NCBI GenBank assembly: GCA_000499405.2
Contig: HG738139.1
Location: 814,564-878,563 of the forward strand
Direction of reading: 5' to 3'
DNA from: Onchocerca volvulus
Lineage: Eukaryota; Nematoda; Chromadorea; Rhabditida; Onchocercidae
Length of the DNA: 64,000 bases
The notes under the pieces were generated by a model. The model made no database searches. It saw nothing but the letters and a program-made list of their open reading frames with translations, and was not told the origin of the DNA. The position numbers were made by a program, and so were the translations under genes. Of this stretch, positions 35,783-48,508 are shown one piece after another; position 1 is the stretch's first letter, and the number at the start of each line of letters is the position of its first letter.

Positions 35783-37656
35783 ATGGCACGACGTTTTCGT
35801 CAACTGGAAAATATCGATGAAATGTTGCCGAAAAGACGTAAATCAATGTCAGAAACATCGGAAACCTCGAATACTTCTGAAGAAGAATCAGTTACAATTT
35901 CATCAAAAAATAAGGACATTTCAGAAGAGGTTCATATTTCTTTATTTTAAGATTTGTAAATTTTTCGAAATTGCTTTCAAAATACGTAAACGTCATGAAG
36001 TTATAGGTCAAATCAAAATGGACGAATCGTGAACGTGTTCTAATTTTTTGTTCTCGTGGTGCATCTTATCGCATGCGTCATCTGATGAAAGATTTTCTAA
36101 GTTTAATGCCTCACAGCAAATCGGATAATAAATTAGACAAGAAGAAAAGTTTGGTATTGATTAATGAAATTTCTGAGATAGCAAACTGTACCAAATGTCT
36201 ATATTTCGAAAATAGAAAGCATACGGTAAGCATGGAAAATTCGGCTTTTGATATATATAATATTGTTAAGTACAAAAGAGATGATTTTAAGTCATTGCAC
36301 TTTCTATTAATGGGAATGATTTCTAATTAATCATATAATGATAGAATGAGCTTAGGATCAATTTACTTAAATTCAAGATATTTATTAGCGATATTATAAA
36401 AAGTTACGCAAGATTCTTAATCAGTTTTGTAAATTTATGAGCAATCGTCATGATTCCAATCGAATAATCTCTGATCACGTTACGATTATTTGAACAGTAA
36501 TAGAATGATTCGAGGTTTGGCTGGAGAAAAATACTATGATTGTTTTATCTTTCTAGATCGTTGTGGATAACTTTTTTTTTTAGGACTTATACTTATGGAT
36601 ATCGAATACAACATACGGTCCGTCTGCAAAATTTTTGGTACATAATGTGCATACCATGGATGAGATGCGGATGTCTGGTAATTGTTTGAAGGGATCGCGA
36701 CCGGTGCTTTCATTTGACTCTGCTTTTGATAGTCAGCCACATTTCTCACTTATCAAGCAACTTTTCATGCAGGTCACACTTTTTTGAATTTTCGATTTCA
36801 CTCCAAAGTAATTCATTATTAATTATTTAGTAATTCAGTATTAATTATTTTATCTGGCTGCAGTATATATCAATGATATGTTAATGTTTATTACTGTGCA
36901 ATATTGCTTGCAGACATTCAGTACGCCATATCATCATCCTAGGAGTAAACCGTTTATTGATCATGTTTTTACGTTTTCAATAACTACAGATGGTAAAATA
37001 TGGTTCCGAAATTTTCAAATTGTTGATGAAACGTTTCAACTTCAGGAAATTGGTTTGTTACAAATTTAAAAGAATTTCAATGCTGACATCTATTCTGATG
37101 TTTTTCCATATCAGAAAAATTAGGAGCTATGATTAAACACTGCTGTTGATATAACAAATTATTTTTAAGTTATTGAATTTTGTTTTGTATATCATTAGTT
37201 ATTTTAGGACCACGTATGGTACTGGAAATCATTCGTATCTTTGATGGATCATTCGAAGGTTCCGTTCTATATGATAATCCTAATTACGTGAGCCCGAATA
37301 CGGTTCGAAGTGAAATTAAGAAAAGACATTCTCACAAATATATTATGAAGAAGTTGGATGAACAGGTAAACGATCTATCGATTACTCCTGAGGCATAATT
37401 CTAAAGATTTTCAAGAAATATTTCTAAGCAACAATCGTATACAACATATCTTTGTCATCTGTTTTCATTATTTTAGGCCCGCAGGATGAAGTTGACAGAA
37501 CAAGCAACTGTTAAAATGCCTGATCCTGTGGGTGAAGTTTTCGATACCGAACGAAGGTTTGTGAATCCTCGGGCGAAAGAAATCAAACGAATTATAGAAA
37601 AGAAGAGGAAGAAAAAAACAAAAGGCAAAGCAAGGGAAAACCAAATTGCAGATTAA
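35783..37656 (+). CDS. brix1: BRX1 (BRIX1) ribosome biogenesis protein
   Basis: BRX1 is a nucleolar Brix-domain protein needed for early assembly of the large ribosomal subunit. Six phase-consistent exons: 35783-35929, 36007-36225, 36584-36772, 36914-37052, 37208-37365, 37477-37656; 343 residues, usual for the family. After an acidic N-terminal tail, the Brix domain starts at NRERVLIFCSRGASYRMRHL and includes LMPHSKSDNKLD, INEISEIANCTKCLYFENRK, YGPSAKFLVHNVHTMDE, GSRPVLSFD and FWF-like FTFSITTDGKIWFRN; GPRMVLEIIRIFDGSF and NPNYVSPN follow. The C terminus is lysine-rich (KKRKKKTKGKAR), fitting rRNA contact and nucleolar import. The ATG directly follows TTTTTCAG, an acceptor that would suit spliced-leader addition. 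No damage is visible. Confidence 0.96.
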
Positions 37657-38648
37657 ATCTTTATTATTGATAAATATTTTGTTGAGCTATCTGAATACAT
37701 TGATTGTTTTGTTATGTAAATCTTGTCATCTTTATTCATGTTTTACTGTTGTTATAATTTGCTAATTATTACTTTTTCGAAAAATAATGTAATTTTTATT
37801 CCATTTGCGTAACTGAAAGTCACTGCCTGAAATTATTGCCTAAGAAAACGAAAGAAAATTGAAAATCTCGCAAAATATAAAATGAATTTTGTGATACTAC
37901 TACTACATCCAAACCCTAAATTAAAAAATGGGTAAATTACACAATTCAGTGGGGTATCAACATCAAACAAATCGGTTCAAAATATCTTCTGAATTGATAG
38001 TCCCTTACAGGTCCTATCTATGCAATCGTACCATATTGTGGGGTTTATTCTAGTTTGTTTATAAATTCGATATATGGGCGGTTTTTAGTTCTTTCAAAAC
38101 TAAGGATTTTATTCTGTTTAAGAAATCAATCTACCGAAATGTGCAGCGAAGATGTTATAATTATGCAAAAACGTCTTATAATACTGTTCATCGAAACTTC
38201 ATGATATTGAACACAAATTATCAAGCTTTTATAAAAATGAAACACTGGAAGATTTAAGATCATCTTAAATATTTGATAATATAACGAAATTATATGCGGA
38301 CTTAAAAGTGACATATATTTTATTATGAGACAGAATGAATCAATCATTTCAGTGTATTAATCACTGACAAATAACTTTACATTAAAGAAACATTAAAGTA
38401 ATAAATAATATGATCCCATTAAATCCGTAATTTGAGAACATCTTGATCGACATTGAGTACAGGATAGACTTATGTCATCAATGATGTCAAAAAAAGTTCT
38501 AGGAATTTAAAAGATTAATCACTAAAAAAAAAGTCAAAAAATGGAAATACAGATGAAAGAGCATGGAAAATGATGTGAGAGCACGGGAAATACACGTATG
38601 ACGGAAAACGTGTTCCATAATTCAACTCAAAATAGACAAGGTCGAGCT
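37657..38648. other. Convergent non-coding interval
   Basis: It lies between the 3' end of BRX1 and the 3' end of the leftward 70-residue gene. No exon or RNA gene is recognised. Confidence 0.5.
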
Positions 38649-39169
38649 TTAGTCCTTCTTAGGTGTGCTGCCAGCAGTTCCCTTTCTTTTGTCCTGACCA
38701 CTAACACAATAATTGACTATTTTTCTAGTATCACCTTCTGGATGCAAATGCTTATGTTCATGTTGTTCAGCCTGGAAATTGTTATAAAACTTATATGATA
38801 AAATATAAATAATATAATGATTCACTATCTAATCAAAGAAAAACAGATGTTCCAATCATTTTTATTCAAATTTCAATGTAGACCTCTGATCTCTGAATTT
38901 CACAGCCACATGTTGATAAAATTAGGCGTCAAATTACGCTTAGACTTTGAAGCAGTTCTACTTTTTCAAAATATTATGTATGAGGAAATGGTTAATTTAA
39001 AAGAAAATATTTATCATTTTAGATTAAAAAATATTAAGATGTATAAGAATTGTCCATAATCTTCAAACTTCATTCTCACCTTAGTTCTTTTACCACCACC
39101 TTTCCCAACTTTTTCAATATCCGTTTCGCCTTTTTCAAATTCATCCGCAAGCTTTTCGGCATTTGACAT
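38649..39169 (-). CDS. Small hydrophilic protein, two exons, unknown function
   Basis: Two exons (39169-39080 and 38771-38649) join in phase 0 to give 70 residues. The first encodes MSNAEKLADEFEKGE and a KGGGKRTK stretch; the second has HEHKHLHPEGD followed by a basic tail ending GTAGSTPKKD. The donor (AAG then GTGAGA) and the acceptor (TTTCCAG) are good, and there is no hydrophobic segment, signal peptide or recognised domain. The composition (charged, glycine- and lysine-rich) suggests a soluble, possibly disordered protein. I do not recognise the family. The downstream neighbour BRX1 is convergent. The alternative is that both frames are chance, but a clean stop, donor and acceptor make a real small gene more likely. 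Confidence 0.6.
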
Positions 39170-40202
39170 ATTGTTTACTTCTCTGATCCACTTTTGCAAA
39201 ACATAATAAATCAAAAATCAAAAAACCGAAAAAAAAATGGAAATAGCGTATCAGAAAAGAAATTCATACTTTTAAAATAAAATTGAAATTGGCAAATAAT
39301 TTTATAGTGAGAAAAAAAGAAAGCGAAATGAAAAATATGCAAAAAGAGGCTGAGAAGGAAAAGGCTTTCGCTCATGTCAATATTCAGTGCTTTTTCTTTT
39401 TTCTTAGCTTTCTGATTTTCCTGAACTGGTATTGAATTATATATTCATACTAAACATTCAGGAAATTCATACCTCAATACTTATTAAATTATTCAATAAA
39501 ACTCTTCTTAAAAAATTCAAGCTAAATTTGCCTATAGAATTCAATATTTTATTCAGCCGTCCTTTATTAGCGCATGAAACGAGGGCAAAGATATCAAGAA
39601 GAAACAAAATAAAACTTTCAAACATCAGTAACATCAAACTGTACTAATGAATAATTTTAATAGTAGCGGGAAAGAGAAAATCATAGCATAATAAGATTAT
39701 TCAATCTATTCGATAATTCAATATCTCAGAAAAAAAAAACAAAAACAAAAACTTTAGGATATTTAAACAAAGAAAAATTGAAGAATTAGACTTAAAAATT
39801 GGAGAAGAAAAGATGAGATTTCAATATCATTCACTTTAAACATGTCGAATGAATCCAATTAAAAATTTAAATCCGAATAACTTACTTATTTAGATTTCTT
39901 TTCTGACTAGTAGCAAAAGACAGCTTTACTTGCATTTCATTATGATATTTAATTTTTGCTATGGCATTAATATTGTTCCACTATGCACAGCTAATTAATC
40001 TTCCGTTAAATATAATTAATCTTCTATTAAATATCCTTCATTATACGAGATAATTCACAAAAATTTGACCTATGCATATAGGACGAACAACTAAATAAAC
40101 AATAATTTATAATAAATTGCATAGATTTTTAATCATATAAACAAGGAAAATTTCATTGATTCCAACGATATGATTCAAAAAATTATAATATTTAATATGA
40201 AA

Positions 40203-40205
<3 letters not shown>

Positions 40206-40241
<36 letters not shown>
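40206..40241. repeat. (TA)18 microsatellite
   Basis: There are 36 uninterrupted bases of alternating TA. Confidence 0.95.
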
Positions 40242-40242
<1 letters not shown>

Positions 40243-41345
40243 CTATTACAATAATAATTAAGCTAATGTAAAATCAATCGATTAATTATGTCATAGAAGT
40301 TTGTAATTAGTTACAATTTTTGATTAATAAATAGATTCTTCTTTTTTTTTTTCAATTCCAATATTATTCATTACCACAGAAATTAACTTTAGAGTAAGAC
40401 GAAAAAAAAAAAAAAAAAAAAAACCACAAATACTACCGCAACTACTGTTTCTTCCATTTGTGAAAAAAGACGACAGATATTTTGTTTCAGGTAAATATAT
40501 TTTTGCTTTTTCGTTAGTCGGTGGGATGTCCTTTTAAAAAACAAGTTTAGGAATTATTTTTGAAATTAGCACTTCAAAATAATGGTGAGAAGATAAAAGT
40601 GAAGGGAGAGAAGATGTGAAGGATAAAAAGTACAAATATAATAACATCGCATCAATGATCATTTCTCTTAAAAAATCGATTTCATTGAATGGGTGATTAT
40701 ATTTCAGGAAAGAGGAAGTTTATTGGATTTCACGTAAGAATTCAATTTATATATTTTTTTCACTTGAAATACAAATTCCGAGATTTTTTCCAAATATGGA
40801 AAGATGACATGAATATTTACCGATCAGTGAACATTCATGAATCGATAAGGAAAAATCTATCTAGTGATAGTAGAGCAAATATACATATATATTAAGACAT
40901 GATGCGTGGGAATACACGTGCCTCACGTACGACACATTTGTCTGTAGATAAATGGCATATTATTAATTAATGTACTTTTGTACAGCTAAAATCCTGATTT
41001 CGAAATAAAAGAGTATGTTAGAAGTGAGGGATTCAGACGAGCAAGATAAAAGAAAAGAGAAACGATTAGAGTTAAGATTTGCTGCGAAATGGGTTGTTTT
41101 ATTTCTTATTTTTTTGAATTTTGATTGGGAAATAATATGGATCAAATTTATTTATCTGTGAAGAGTTAGTGTTCCAGTTGTAGTAATTCATTTTATATTA
41201 AGTATTTTGTTGTCACATTTCATATATGTGTGTTAGAATCCATTTTAAAGTTGAAACGAATTATTTATGGGAATTTTTCCAATAAGAATTTCATAAATTA
41301 TGCATGGATGAATTCGTTTTTACCTCATGAAATTAAATGAATGAA

Positions 41346-41356
41346 GGGGGGGGGGG
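41346..41356. repeat. G11 homopolymer
   Basis: Eleven consecutive G residues occur in an otherwise AT-rich stretch; every other long homopolymer in the window is A or T. Confidence 0.9.
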
Positions 41357-41662
41357 AAAATATGTTTAACTAATTTCGAAAAATGGACCATGGGTTGTAT
41401 ATTCCATCGTTTCCATATAATATTTTCGTTTGATAGCAGTTTGTTGTGTTATTTTATAATATTTTCTTCCATCCTATATAATTAAAATGTAGCAAAGTGT
41501 AATGTTTATACGGCTTGGATGTTTGTGTATTTGATAATTTGATAGTATACAAATTATATTATCACTTTTTTAGTGATTTGTTGCAGGTGTATTTGTTTAC
41601 AATTTTGCAATTTTGAGCCGTTTTTTGGTAGTGGATCGAATATTTGATAGTAAATGGAAGTG

Positions 41663-44600
41663 ATGGATTTGAACAGAGCTAAGAGGTAAATACATTTCGA
41701 AATATTTCATAAAGTGCATTTTGAAAGTAGGAATAAAAGTATATATTTGCATTTTATAAAGTACAATTTGAATACTAAATATAAGAATAGAACTAAATAC
41801 TTGCTTTATATAAATTTTGTGAATAATCAAAGTATGATTCTATGTTTATATTTCGTAAAATGCTTCCTGAAAATAATTGATTGCTACCTGAAAGTAATTG
41901 ATTACCTACAGTATTGGAAATGTACTCATTGAAAGCAGCATTACTGACATGAGGGAAACTTTCGAAAGATCCAGTAGTTTGGCTTCTGCTGATTTAATAA
42001 ATGATTGCTATGAAAACGCTACGAAAGAAAAGAAAATATCGGTGAGATACTGATTTCTGTTATCTTAAGATTAAATTGCAATATGTGGAGTTGCTTGAAA
42101 TATTTTTTCATTTTTCATTGATTTGTAAGGTACAATATTTTTATTCCGAATATTTTTTGACGCAATAATTTTAAAACTGGCCTAAAAGAAGAAATCATAT
42201 AGTTTATCAATACAGTTTAGCTGTTCAATCTGTCGTAAGGTCGAAATATAAGCATGTCCCACACGCATTAGTGTTGTACAAGAGAGTGACGCAAAAAGTG
42301 TCAATAATATGACTATACATTACAAGATTTATATACTTATCTAAACTGGTTTCCATTCATTATTCAATATTACTTACTTGATATTTTTCAACAAGAATTG
42401 CCAAAAAGATCTTTTTTGGAAAACATTCAAACAACTAGACCTTCGTTATTTTTTAAATGAAGTAGCATTTCTAAAATGGAATATTTGAAGGTTCCGGAAA
42501 ATGGAAACGATGTGAACTCTGTGGGAAAAATAAATATTGAAAAAGGTGATAAGGCGTCAACTGATAATGTGATGAACAGTTTGTTTTTGTGTTATTATGA
42601 AATATGCTGAGCATTAGTTGCTGATAAACGATTGGTCGAAGTCGCAACATTGCAATCAACAATTATGTGCGGTTGAAAGCGAAATAAATCATTTAAATGA
42701 TGGTGGTTATTAATTGTTTTTTTAGGACTTCTCATAATTTGCAGATGAAGTTGATGAAAGAGTTCGTCGCGCGATAGATATTGTTGTAGGATATAGTAGA
42801 GTGAGCAATGAAACAAAGGAACGACTGAAAAATGCAGTGACAGATGTGCACTGCAAGTTGATGTCTGAGGAAGTAATATTTCTTTTAATGTGTATTATCT
42901 AGTTGTCTAGTCATGTTATCAATAAAATTCGGAAAGATTCAGTTCTCTTGATTTTGTGATTATAACATATATACCAAATTATTTGCACTTAACTTGAGCT
43001 TTAAGAGAGATTCTTGTTAGTTTTTCAATGGCATTCATTATATTTGTCGTATGTATAATATAATATATATTTTGCATTATCTTCAGGAAGCTTGTCAATG
43101 CTATCAGCTTGCTCTTTCATATTTCCAAACCTATTACAATATGGTTGAAAAATTGTTGAATCGAGCTAAATTAGTCACAAAAGAATATAATCGAAACATT
43201 ATTTCGACGGCAGAAGAGAGTGGAATTGAAACAGATGTGAAAAATGAAGAGGCAGAAGTATCTACTCAAACAAGCAGTATGTCGTTTATCTTTAGTTTCA
43301 GATTCCTTTTCAGCTGAATTAGATTGTGAATATTGGTAATAATAACAATAAAGTGCATTTTATCAATAAATGTAGTACAATGGTTTGGCGGCTAACAATT
43401 CTTTTTGTTCAAAAGCTAATGCGTGCGGTTTTATAGCCAATCGTTTAGCATACGAAAATGATAGACGACTGCAGAATTTTAACGAATTTTGTAACCAAAG
43501 ATTTAATGCAGATTTAATATTTGTTATTTTTAGGATTGCGTAATAGAATTATATGAAATAAAACTGCATAAAAATTAAGAGTTACAGAAGTAGTAAGATT
43601 TAATAGGGTTGCATAAAAACTCAGATTGATAAAGTACTTTACAGATGATGAGAGTAATGAAACTGATGATAATCAGACAAAAGATGAAAAGAACAAGCGA
43701 AAAGTTAGAAGAGCACAGAAGAATTTCACACAAGGTATTTCGTCAATTGATAAAAAGCGTCTCGAGAAATGTATCCATGACCATTGTGGAACCTCCATGA
43801 GACATTCGACAAAAACGGATGCTATACGTAAAGCTGTAGGCATGTATGTTTCAGCTTCTTTTTTCAAAAATTTGCGTTCATATATAAATAAGCAATTTTG
43901 CAACTTTACATTATTTTTATTTTCAGGGTGCTACATGGGGAATGCACAGGAGTCGATGCAGCGAGAGCTACCAATTTAACACCGCGAACAGTCATGAAAC
44001 ACGTCTACATCGTACGAAATGCTTTGAATTTACCTACATCTCGAAAAATCAAGCAACAAACAGCCCATAAAATTGGAGAAATTGAAATTAAAGAGGAAAA
44101 CGTTCTAGAAAAAGGTTCATTTTCGTTCATTTTTTGAAGATGCAACAGATATAATCGTAAGGAAAAAAAAATTTTTCTTTTTGTTTTTTGTTTTGTTTTT
44201 TTTTTTTGCGTAATATACTTACATTTTTATTCATAGGGATTCATCATTTAGGTTGTTACTGTCATACGAGCACTGCAAGTTTGAGAAGAGGAACTATCAT
44301 TTGTATATTGAACAGTATTAATTATAAAAACTTTTAAGTTTTTGTTTTTAGTAACTGATGACGATCGTGAAATAGCCAGAATGTTAATTAATGAAAAATT
44401 TGGATATGTGGAAGCTAAAGATTTTTCGGGAACTGCTTTGGAACTGGAATCAAAGATTGACAAGGTATATGCTTTTCATTTATTTTTTTCATCTTTCATT
44501 TTTTTTTTTTCTTTCGAAAGTATGATTGATGTAATTTATGATACTCTTTTTATCATTCCGGTGTATTTATTTGGCATCGATTTGTTCCACAGTTTATTCC

Positions 44601-47276
44601 TTTTTTTTTTTTTAGCTGTTACGAGCATTCAGCTACAATGGTGATGTCAAAAAAATCCGCGAAGCAATCGTAAAGATTTTTATGGAACAGAAATCGTCGG
44701 AAATGTATAAAGCGCTAACAGAACTACCCGTAACTGTTGTCAATTCATATGTTCGCTTACTTAAGGGGTTTTTATGGGCAGAAAATTTGGTAATATATTT
44801 CTAATTAGTTTATTATTGTACTCAAAATGAAATGTAATGTTCTGTACTGAATGCTTTTAGTTCCACTGGAAACAATAAATCGGTATTCAAAAGTTGAAAA
44901 GTATTTAGTTTCTTTTCTTATTTCTTCAATAGTTGCTAGTGTATGTCATGTATTCCGCGAAACATTCTGTGCTTCACCAGAGAAACATTGACTATTGACA
45001 TAAAATCGAAATGATCTACTGGTATTTGATAAAAGTGGAGTTATAACTAGAAATCTTTTTGTATATTCCGATATTTCCCTAATGGTAGATTTCTTCAACT
45101 GATTCCTCAAGAACATATGTTTTCATTCAAAAGATGTTTTGCATTTTCTTTTTTTTTTTTCTCTCAAGATGAAGAATACTAAAGACAAATCGATTGTCAT
45201 ACCTCGTCGTGGAAGAAGAAGGTTATGCAATGATGTTAAAAGCACTGAACTTACAAAATCATTTGAATCCGATGGAATTCTTTCTGCAAAGGTTGATGAT
45301 CTTTTTTTGTATATTTTAAAGCAACCTTCTTTAATAAACTTATTAAGTTTATTAGTTATCACATACTTATTAAGTTCACTAATCAAGCTTATTTAATTTA
45401 TTAATTGTCATATACTTTAAATGTTGAATGCAAAATTTCCATTTTAATTTGGATTTTTACCTTTTTTTTGTTGTTGTTTAAAATAATATTTTAGAAAAAG
45501 TGTAAATCGATCACTGCTATGTCTCGAGGAGTGTTTATTGGAAAGATTGATGTGTTGACACTTCATGTGAAAAATGGTGTTGAAAACGAAGAGCAACTCA
45601 TGAAGAGTGTGATTTCATATCTTATCAGTCACCAATATCGTCGTTCGGAAATGGCACAAACGGTTTATACTATATGTTGTAGTTGATCTAATACTTTCAC
45701 ATTTAAGTGGTATAATAATCATATAGGAGAAATAATTCAGAATATTGTCTGTTTTGCAGAATATGCAGATTTGTTTAGAACACATTCTTCTTGATGGGCT
45801 CTCCGTTGCAGAAACGTTGAAAATTCATGATGGACCAAACGAAGGCATATTGGAGGTATCACCAAAATTATATTGATCATATTTTCCTGAAGAAAATAAT
45901 CAGTGATGTATGGAGTAATATATTCTCTAGCAATAATTAGCAGTCGTCTTAGATTATGAAACAATCGCTGGAAACTAATTGGGTCATGTTTTTGTCTAAT
46001 TTCACTTCTTTCCGGAATTAAGGAAGGATAGCAGTTCACTCATTTTTTATTTTTTCAAATTACAGATATATCACAAACGATGTCGTGATGCATATACTGC
46101 TCTGACGGTTGATTTTCCTGCATTCATGGTTGGATTGAATTTTTTGAATGGTAAGGAATTTAAAGTTTTTTCCATCTGTTCTTTGATTTCATTACTTGTC
46201 AAGACCAACTGTAATCTAACCACACCATTTGAATTTTAAAAAATTGAAATTACAGAAAAATTTATTGACATTGAAATCATCAAAATTTCAGTCTTATCAA
46301 ATCAAGCTGTTTTAGTAGAAAGAAAATGAATTTCTTTTTTAAATATTCTGCAAATCGAAACTGCAATTTCAAAAGATCTTGGATAAAGAGAAGATTAACT
46401 TTGAAGTTTCCATTCTAAAATTGAAATAAATTAAAATGAACTATGAAGCTGCTCCGATTGTCTTTTTGTGTGATGACTTAGTAATTTCAGAAGATGAAAA
46501 GAATAGTTCTCGAAGAAAACGTTCGCGTATGTCAAATATAAAAATGGAGGTGGTAGTGAGATTTTTATTTATAAACATTTTTTTTTTATATCCAACTTTT
46601 ATCTGTTATTTTTATATGGTTTTATCTATGTCAATCTTCATTTCTTAGATAGTAATGAAGTATAAAGGGAACAAGTTTCAACTCACTCTGTTTATATTAA
46701 GGAAATATAAAATAAATTTACTAAATCACTAGGAAATTTTCCTGCAATGGTTTTCTAGATGAAACGATTAACAGAGAAGTTGTCTTTGAAAAGCAGAATC
46801 AATATCAACATCTGTATCTTCATCAAATGTCTGGTGTTTCAAAATATGCATTATGTATCCTTATTTAAGTATCTTTGTGTAAAAGAATTTCTGGATTCCC
46901 AGCTCTATGCCATGAGTTTGTTTAGACATCAATCGATGCCAAGGATGTGGGGAATGTTGGTATTTTGAAATTTGATGCTGTTGAAAAATTATTTATTTCA
47001 ATTCCAAAAAAAGTGAAGGAACTGCTGCATAATTACTTAATGTTAGTTCTTCCTTTATTATATGCTTTCTACATATTTCTCACTTATTTCTTGTAAACTT
47101 ACAAAGTAATTTTCAGGAAACTTTTGGATATCAATTTTCCACTTGAAGAACGTTTGGTTAGTGGCCTTTTGCAAATGATAGGGGAAAAGATGGGTATGAA
47201 ATATGTGTTAGACGAAAAACTCCTGGAAGACTGTGTTGCATATTTTTATAAAAAACACGATAAAGTTGTTGCGTAG
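41663..47276 (+). CDS. Unknown protein with three helix-turn-helix-like repeats
   Basis: A 17-exon model keeps phase: 41663-41685, 41912-42040, 42466-42578, 42745-42872, 43087-43276, 43645-43843, 43927-44114, 44352-44464, 44616-44789, 45169-45291, 45495-45662, 45760-45855, 46066-46150, 46491-46549, 46759-46878, 46926-47041, 47117-47276; about 727 residues. Three segments share a pattern: IRKAVGMVLHGECTGVDAA (about 255-300), IREAIVKIFMEQKSSEMYKA (about 370-415) and ICLEHILLDGLSVAETLKI (about 515-560), each followed by a second helix with Y or V and R/K. They resemble psq-type or CENP-B-like HTH units. Basic, nuclear-signal-like stretches (RRGRRRL, SSRRKRSR) fit a nuclear, DNA-binding role. I do not recognise the family. 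Exon 15 and its 47-bp intron are the weakest part; exon 1 is only 23 nt. Confidence 0.65.
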
Positions 47277-48508
47277 ATTAATATTTCTGCATCAGAAGTT
47301 GTAGTTGTACCTCTTCACTTTCAGGATTCATTGCTCTATTTTGTGTAAGGAAATTTAATTATTTTGTCAGGTTCATGACTGTATAAATGCATGTATCAGC
47401 TTTTAATATTTTCTAGAATTCAGAATTCATAGCGCGCTTTTGTTGTTATTGATTGAGCTTTTCTGTTTGATGTTATGTATTATGCAAAAGTTCTCATTTT
47501 CTCTCAATTATCGGTATTCTCAATTGTTATCAGTACTAGCGTCATATGCTATATTGAAAAACATTGTTGAAATTTTAAAAATTTATTTTTGACAAATTAA
47601 CTGAGGAAAATACTTATTTTCACAGTTTTATGATCTCATATTGGTTTTTCAATTTCATATTGTTTTTCAATTTCTCCTGTCCCGTTCTATTATTTTTATG
47701 ATGTTATGAATATGTTTCGTAATTTTTTTTTTTTTGTCTTAGCAACATTTGTATTTGTTTCCTTATTCACATTAGTTATGGAAAAAAAAAATTCACTATA
47801 TAATATATACATTTATTGATAACAAAATATTTTCATGCATTCTAAAGACTTACTGTGTTGTTTATTACTAGCTAAAAATCAAAATTGAACTGGGAATGTT
47901 CCATCACAATGAAGAATTTTCATCATTCTGGACTAATAAATGTCGCATTATTGGACAGTCCCGATTCAATTCAAACTGTTTTCATGGATATGAATATTGC
48001 AGAATTAATAAGAGGGAAATGGATTCAGTTCTTTTCTGTCACTGCTGATCCTAAAATTTCTGCAAGTAACGGTGCAGTTATGCAATTAAATTAGTGTATT
48101 TGGAAGAATTCAATAAATTGTTTTCTACAACATCAAAGAACTCAGTGTTTTATAAGCAGTCGTTCGAAGTGGAAGTATTCATTTGAAATAGAAACGTTCG
48201 AAAAAAGTAGTTGAGTCTGAACTGAAAGAAGTTTTTCTTAAATTTATTGTAAAGGCTTCCATCGAAAATTTTCGAAATTTGTTAATGATATTATTATGAT
48301 TGTCATCTATCCTCACTTCAATCTATCTATTCCTGGGTTTTTCGAGTTCTGTGTTCTCGAAAGTCAAGTGGCAATTATGTTAATTTTTAACTGTAGCAAA
48401 CGGCTTTCTTTTTCCAACAATTTCTCTAAAACTCTCTTTAAAAATTGCATCGCAAAAACTAATAATATCAAATTTTTGTTTGCAGCTTATTATATTAATA
48501 TTCCTAAG
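47277..48508. other. Intergenic region with a possible small 3' exon
   Basis: A 61-codon frame starting with ATG at 47,909 (MKNFHHSGLINVALLDS ... AVMQLN) ends at 48,094, and AATAAA follows 18 bases later (48,112-48,117). It could be a tiny gene, but in this frame a stop lies right after the nearest upstream acceptor, so I do not join it to anything. The rest is AT-rich and featureless. Confidence 0.4.

Larger units (their letters stand above)
39170..41662. other. Divergent AT-rich intergenic region
   Basis: It separates the leftward small gene from the rightward HTH-repeat gene. Long open frames at 39,432-39,647 and 40,689-40,895 have no splice context or motif. It contains a (TA)18 tract and a G11 run, listed separately. 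Confidence 0.5.

Noticed and set aside
47885..48094. Possible terminal exon of the HTH-repeat gene
   Set aside because: In the open frame a stop follows directly after the nearest acceptor (TTACTAG then CTAA), so it cannot be joined there, and the HTH gene already has a phase-consistent last exon ending at 47,276. The AATAAA close behind keeps a tiny independent gene possible.
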